Assembly: GCF_007827365.1 (NCBI RefSeq)
Contig: NZ_VISI01000002.1
Location: 2,547,001 to 2,611,000, forward strand
Direction: 5' to 3'
DNA: 64,000 bases
From: Olleya sp. Hel_I_94
GTDB lineage: Bacteria > Bacteroidota > Bacteroidia > Flavobacteriales > Flavobacteriaceae
Under the pieces are notes generated by a model that was not told the origin of the DNA, searched no databases, and worked only from the letters and a program-made list of their open reading frames with translations. Both the position numbers and the translations under genes were made by a program. Positions 63,986 to 64,000 of the stretch are shown piece by piece (within the stretch, counting starts at the first letter, position 1; each line of letters starts with the position of its first letter).

Positions 63986-64000
63986 CAAATAATTATTTGT

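Noticed and set aside
1..64000. tRNA, rRNA, CRISPR arrays, insertion sequences or prophage
   Set aside because: No cloverleaf-type sequence, no direct-repeat/spacer array, no transposase or integrase motif was seen while reading both strands. A tRNAscan and IS search would settle this.

Overview
The window is an AT-rich stretch of bacterial chromosome from a member of the Flavobacteriaceae (Bacteroidota). Three things point there: promoters carry the Bacteroidota -7 box TAnnTTTG rather than a sigma70 -10 box; secreted proteins include TonB-dependent receptors with an N-terminal carboxypeptidase-regulatory-like domain paired with lipoproteins; and several families are typical of the group (LytS/LytTR pairs, DUF5689, flavobacterial homogentisate dioxygenase, OlsF-like acyltransferase). 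No rRNA, tRNA, prophage, insertion sequence or CRISPR array was seen. The left edge cuts lspA, and the mgtE frame is still open at the right edge.

Layout. 1-3364: end of lspA, then a tight minus-strand operon of a RimB-like retropepsin protease, rimK, an aspartoacylase-like hydrolase and 5-formyl-THF cyclo-ligase. 3513-7537: uvrC overlapping a patatin/outer-membrane-barrel phospholipase. 7876-15118: aromatic amino acid catabolism (hmgA, hppD, a tryptophan-dioxygenase-family gene), a DUF3108 protein, an M23 peptidase and pgi. 15287-25987: two TonB receptor plus lipoprotein pairs around a secreted EEP-family nuclease/phosphatase. 26246-32411: an OmpA-type protein, a VWA lipoprotein, small envelope proteins and a LytS/LytTR two-component pair. 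32416-36548: cupredoxin-like and AhpD-like proteins, a 55-residue gene, an AraC regulator, an HDAC-family deacetylase and two unknowns. 36605-49867: tex, envelope lipoproteins, metG, an S66 LD-carboxypeptidase, a YraN nuclease, a TlpA-like thioredoxin and mfd. 50133-53818: a TerB protein facing a four-gene module. 53868-64000: fbp, an acetyltransferase with aspartokinase, an OlsF-like bifunctional acyltransferase, an ArsR regulator, a LEA-like repeat protein, a 2-hydroxyacid dehydrogenase and mgtE.

Most notable. (1) Genes 50615-53818 (minus strand) form a compact module: coiled-coil protein, roadblock-like protein, Rab/Ras-like small GTPase and hybrid histidine kinase. It looks like a GTPase switch wired to a two-component kinase. 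(2) Three copies of a structured intergenic repeat (7540-7651, 49960-50057, 62517-62607) start GGGCGTT and end TAACGCA. Hairpin arms change length together between copies, which suggests selection on the fold. (3) Several start codons are reassigned because the upstream alternative lies in a promoter box (uvrC, mfd, 35610). (4) A perfect 13-bp inverted repeat inside the last codons of the LytTR regulator gene probably terminates two convergent genes.

All functional calls come from reading motifs by eye. No similarity search or structure prediction was run.
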